Below, piece by piece: positions 15,581-18,166 of a DNA stretch of 18,166 nucleotides. The notes under the pieces are model-generated. The model did not search any database. It was not told the DNA's origin and saw nothing but the letters and a program-made list of their open reading frames with translations. Position numbers and translations under genes: made by a program. The stretch's first letter is position 1, and each line of letters opens with the position of its first letter. Source of the stretch: Pseudomonadota bacterium (GTDB lineage: Bacteria > BMS3Abin14); the NCBI GenBank assembly GCA_003229755.1, contig QIFJ01000184.1, positions 1 to 18,166 of the forward strand, read 5' to 3'.

Positions 15581-16765
15581 CTATTTCAGGACAACGGATA
15601 TGACACCGAACACGGCTATCGCAATTGCAGCGCCCACGAAGAATGTGCCCTCCATTCCCCACGCAAAGAACGCAATTCCCATGATCAGCGGACCCAGGGT
15701 CTGTCCGATCCTCAGGACCATTCCGTTCACTGACATGAGGACACCCCGGTGCTCCATGGGAGCCAAGCCGGCCATGGCTGACATAATTGAGGGAATGTTT
15801 ATACCCTGACCAAGTCCATAGATCATCATGGGCAGCAGGAATATTCCCAGTCCCTTCACAAACGGAATAATCAGAAGCGCTACGGCGTACAGGAGAAAGG
15901 CCGCCTTTATCAGGTTCAACTCGGAAACCGACCTGGTCAGCCTGCCCATTTGTGTTGACACCAGCCCGGTTGTCACCGACATGGAGGATGTAATCATCCC
16001 GATTGTCAACGATGAGGCTCCGAACTTTCCCGCCAGAAGCAGGGGAAAGTATGTCAGCAGTGAACCATACAGGATTATGAACGTTGCAACGCTGACGAAG
16101 AACAGTCCCGCCACGTGCCTGTTTCTTAGTACTTTGATTGCCCCGCTAATGTACTGACCGAACCCGTGCACAATATCCGGTTCAGGGTTCTCCAGAAAAA
16201 GCATGGAAACTATGGCAACCGGTATCGCCAGAAGTGTCAGAAAGAACGGATAGTTCCAGCCTATAAGCGCCATGGCGCCGCCGATGGCCGGATAGCTGGC
16301 AGTCCCGATCGAGAGCACGCTGGCGTTGTATCCCATGGCTGTTGAGCGATCCTGCCCCGAATACAGGTCTCCGATAATTGTTACCGAAAGGGATGCCAGG
16401 GGCGAAGCCCCGATCCCCTGGATGAAGCGGAAAATGAGCAGAAGCTTAAAGTCTTTCGCCAATCCGCAGGCAGCCCCGGCAAAGGCAAAAAGAAAAAGCG
16501 CCGGAACCAGGATCTTCTTTCTCCCGAACCTGTCAGCAATAACACCCAGGAGGGGCGTGAGAATGATCCCTGGTAAAGTGAACACCATGATCAGGAGCCC
16601 CACCTCTCGGGACGAAATCCCCAGGCCGTCCATTATTCTGGGGAAAGCGGGAGCGATACTGGCTACTCCCAGTACAGCCATGAGGGTCACTCCAAAGACA
16701 ACCTGGAGGTTATGGTCAAGATGGAGCTTCTGAACCTTATTCTCTTTTTGTGGAAAGCCCGTCAA
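15581..16765 (-). CDS. Major facilitator superfamily transporter
   Basis: 394-residue secondary transporter with about twelve hydrophobic segments. The MFS motif A in the loop between helices 2 and 3 is clear (GVIADRFGRKK, about residues 74-84), and an RFIQGIGAS segment in helix 4 is typical of the drug:H+ antiporter-like branch. Substrate cannot be assigned. The only start that keeps the first helix whole is TTG at 16765, preceded by AAAGG about 8 bases away; the next ATG lies inside helix 1. It is the first gene of the leftward MFS-TPR-phosphodiesterase set, though the 114-bp gap to the TPR gene leaves co-transcription uncertain. Confidence 0.9.
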   Translation of the reverse strand: MTGFPQKENKVQKLHLDHNLQVVFGVTLMAVLGVASIAPAFPRIMDGLGISSREVGLLIMVFTLPGIILTPLLGVIADRFGRKKILVPALFLFAFAGAACGLAKDFKLLLIFRFIQGIGASPLASLSVTIIGDLYSGQDRSTAMGYNASVLSIGTASYPAIGGAMALIGWNYPFFLTLLAIPVAIVSMLFLENPEPDIVHGFGQYISGAIKVLRNRHVAGLFFVSVATFIILYGSLLTYFPLLLAGKFGASSLTIGMITSSMSVTTGLVSTQMGRLTRSVSELNLIKAAFLLYAVALLIIPFVKGLGIFLLPMMIYGLGQGINIPSIMSAMAGLAPMEHRGVLMSVNGMVLRIGQTLGPLIMGIAFFAWGMEGTFFVGAAIAIAVFGVISVVLK

Positions 16766-16791
16766 TTTTTTAACCTTTCACTTTAAGTAAG

Positions 16792-16820
16792 TGTGGGGTC
16801 GGACCCCATTTAACCCCACA
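16792..16820. repeat. Nested palindromic element upstream of the MFS gene
   Basis: TGGGGTC (16794-16800) and GACCCCA (16802-16808) form a near-zero-loop palindrome. The overlapping arms TGTGGGGT (16792-16799) and ACCCCACA (16813-16820) give an alternative, mutually exclusive hairpin. Short GGGGTC/GACCCC palindromes of this kind resemble REP-like elements. The 311-bp gap 16766-17076 holds this element, the NtrC-like dyad and the sigma-54 promoter; I see no gene in it. Confidence 0.7.
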
Positions 16821-16857
16821 ACAGGTCTGACTGAAAGACAAATCAGGAATTCCACTA

Positions 16858-16876
16858 TTGCCCATTTTTTGTGCAA
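16858..16876. promoter_or_regulatory. NtrC-like enhancer dyad upstream of glnK
   Basis: TTGCCCATTTTTTGTGCAA is a 19-bp dyad close to the NtrC site TTGCACC-N5-GGTGCAA (11 of 14 defined bases). It lies about 140 bp upstream of the sigma-54 -24 element, a normal enhancer distance. The identification is inferred from pattern and position. Confidence 0.5.
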
Positions 16877-17008
16877 TTAATCCAGCTCCTCATGCTTTTA
16901 CGGCAATCTCATCCGCTTCGATATATCGTTTTTAACATAAATACGGAAGGCCACCCCTAACTCACTGTAAGTAAAGACCTTTTTTTATTTTGTAGTTCAA
17001 GATCATTC

Positions 17009-17024
17009 TGGCACATCTTATGCT
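17009..17024 (+). promoter_or_regulatory. Sigma-54 (RpoN) promoter of glnK-amtB
   Basis: TGGCACATCTTATGCT matches the consensus TGGCACG-N4-TTGCW at all but two defined positions, with the invariant GG (17010-17011) and GC (17022-17023) correctly 10 bp apart. Initiation would be near 17035, leaving a leader of about 40 nt before the glnK ATG. This fits nitrogen-limitation control. Confidence 0.8.
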
Positions 17025-17076
17025 TTGTCCCGGCATATAAATTCCTGATAATTCCAACTGAGAGGAGGAAGCAGCA

Positions 17077-17415
17077 ATGAAGTACATCATAGCCGTGATC
17101 AAGCCGGGCAAACTGGATGATGTCCGGGAGGCGCTGTCTGCCATCGGTGTACAGGGTATGACGGTATCCGAGGTAAAGGGTTTCGGCCGTCAGAAAGGCC
17201 ACAAGGAACTTTATCGCGGAGCAGAATACACTGTGGATTTTCTCCCCAAGATCCGGGTGGAGACTGCGGTGGATGATGACATAGTAGAAAAGGCCGTTGA
17301 AGCCATCACCGATTCAGCGAGGACCGGCAAGATCGGAGACGGCAAGATATTTATCCTCGACCTTGAAGACTCGGTTCGCATCAGGACCGGTGAAACCGGA
17401 ACTGGCGCACTGTAA
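17077..17415 (+). CDS. glnK: Nitrogen regulatory PII protein GlnK/GlnB
   Basis: 112-residue trimeric signal protein that senses 2-oxoglutarate, ATP and ADP and regulates ammonium uptake and nitrogen enzymes. It is the typical family length and collinear with known PII proteins: MKYIIAVIKPGKLDDVREAL at the N-terminus, the T-loop KGHKELYRGAEYTVDFLPK with the uridylylation site Tyr51, and the C-terminal signature TGKIGDGKIFI. AGGAGG at 17063-17068 precedes the ATG. Linkage to amtB, 30 bp downstream, favours the name GlnK, whose classical role is to bind and block AmtB when ammonium is plentiful. A sigma-54 promoter lies immediately upstream. Confidence 0.97.
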   Translation: MKYIIAVIKPGKLDDVREALSAIGVQGMTVSEVKGFGRQKGHKELYRGAEYTVDFLPKIRVETAVDDDIVEKAVEAITDSARTGKIGDGKIFILDLEDSVRIRTGETGTGAL

Positions 17416-17445
17416 ACAAACGAATCAGTCTGGAGGTAACAACCG

Positions 17446-18166
17446 ATGATCTTTAATAAAATAAAAGAATCAACCATGATTAAAGTATTTATCCTTACCA
17501 TCGTTATGGTCTCGTTTCCAGGCCTTGCCTCGGCCGACTCACTGAACTCGGGAGACACCGCCTGGATGTTAACGGCTACAGCGCTGGTCCTTTTCATGAC
17601 GATTCCGGGGCTTGCGCTTTTCTACGGTGGGCTGGTCAGGGCAAAGAATGTACTTTCCGTCCTAATGCAGTGTTTCGCCATAACCTCCCTTGCCACTATC
17701 CTGTGGACGGTAGCCGGTTACAGTATCGCCTTTGACAGCGGTAACGGCTTCTTCGGAGGGCTGGGCAAGGCGTTTCTCGCCGGTATCGGGCGTGATTCGC
17801 TCACGGGCACGATTCCCGAGATGCTCTTCGTCATGTTTCAGCTGACCTTCGTAATAATAACTCCTGCCCTTATAATCGGCGCTTTCGCCGAAAGGATGAA
17901 GTTTTCAGCGGTACTCTGGTTCACATCCCTCTGGATACTGTTTATCTATTCACCGATCGTCCACTGGGTGTGGGGTGGTGGATGGCTCAGCACCATGGGG
18001 GCGCTGGACTTTGCCGGTGGAACGGTAGTTCACATAAACGCCGGCGTCGCAGGCTTCGTTGCCGCCATCGTACTCGGCAAGAGACGTGGTTATCCATCAA
18101 CCCCCATGATGCCTCACAGCCTCACCCTGTCACTGGTGGGCGCCTCTATGCTCTGGGTCGGATGGT
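17446..18166 (+). CDS. amtB: Ammonium transporter AmtB (3' part cut by window edge)
   Basis: Inner-membrane ammonium channel; 240 codons are visible, a little over half of a normal Amt protein. A cleavable signal peptide is likely (hydrophobic about 13-27, ASA near residue 30), as in many Amt proteins. Then come DTAWMLTATALVLFMTIPGLALFYGGLVRAKN (split here as DTAWMLTATALVLFMTIPG and LALFYGGLVRAKN), the signature of the first helix, and HINAGVAGF with the first pore His at about residue 196. GGAGGT (17432-17437) precedes the ATG at 17446. An internal ATG at codon 11 is an alternative start with a weaker context. Co-transcribed with glnK. Confidence 0.96.
   Translation, partial: MIFNKIKESTMIKVFILTIVMVSFPGLASADSLNSGDTAWMLTATALVLFMTIPGLALFYGGLVRAKNVLSVLMQCFAITSLATILWTVAGYSIAFDSGNGFFGGLGKAFLAGIGRDSLTGTIPEMLFVMFQLTFVIITPALIIGAFAERMKFSAVLWFTSLWILFIYSPIVHWVWGGGWLSTMGALDFAGGTVVHINAGVAGFVAAIVLGKRRGYPSTPMMPHSLTLSLVGASMLWVGW

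Noticed and set aside
16970..16999. Run of T residues upstream of glnK as a terminator
   Set aside because: There is no stable stem before the T-run, so it is just AT-rich DNA upstream of the sigma-54 promoter.
16957..17202. Minus-strand open frames upstream of and overlapping glnK
   Set aside because: They overlap the sigma-54 promoter and glnK and show no protein-like features.

Overview
The window reads as a chromosomal segment of a Gram-negative (diderm) bacterium of moderate GC. The diderm reading rests on a TonB-dependent outer-membrane receptor, a TonB protein and a lipoprotein of the LpoA/substrate-binding type. RNase J together with this envelope suggests a Desulfobacterota/Deltaproteobacteria-like lineage or a related phylum; this is inference, since no rRNA gene is present.

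Left part (1-5327): a leftward operon rsmA - rnj - uppP (16S rRNA dimethyltransferase, RNase J, undecaprenyl-diphosphatase; uppP runs off the left edge). The rnj frame is broken by an exact 19-bp tandem duplication at 1084-1121. Divergent from rsmA is a lipoprotein with an N-terminal TPR-like region and a periplasmic-binding-protein fold. It has a near-consensus sigma-70 promoter placed so that the mRNA would be leaderless. Next comes a lone rightward acyl-CoA dehydrogenase of the long, two-part VLCAD-like kind (5572-7428).

Middle part (7514-13810): a leftward vitamin B12 uptake operon. In transcription order it has a sigma-70 promoter, a canonical cobalamin riboswitch, a perfect 30-bp palindrome followed by a T-rich tract (terminator), btuB, a dedicated tonB, btuF, btuD and btuC. 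The receptor would bind B12 at the surface, TonB would energise it, BtuF would capture B12 in the periplasm and BtuCD would import it. A long inverted repeat lies between btuD and btuC.

Right part (13863-16765): a leftward set of MFS transporter, membrane-anchored TPR-like protein and glycerophosphodiester phosphodiesterase. Finally, a rightward nitrogen module, glnK-amtB (amtB cut by the right edge), follows a good sigma-54 promoter and an NtrC-like dyad.

The most unusual feature is a set of heptanucleotide tandem arrays. At least a dozen short arrays, with different unit sequences but all of period 7, occupy gene ends and intergenic DNA at 5334-5383, 7434-7511 and 11284-11600. They also lie inside the tonB coding sequence (10787-11128), where three 7-bp units equal seven codons and produce a 7-residue periodic linker between the membrane anchor and the C-terminal domain of TonB.
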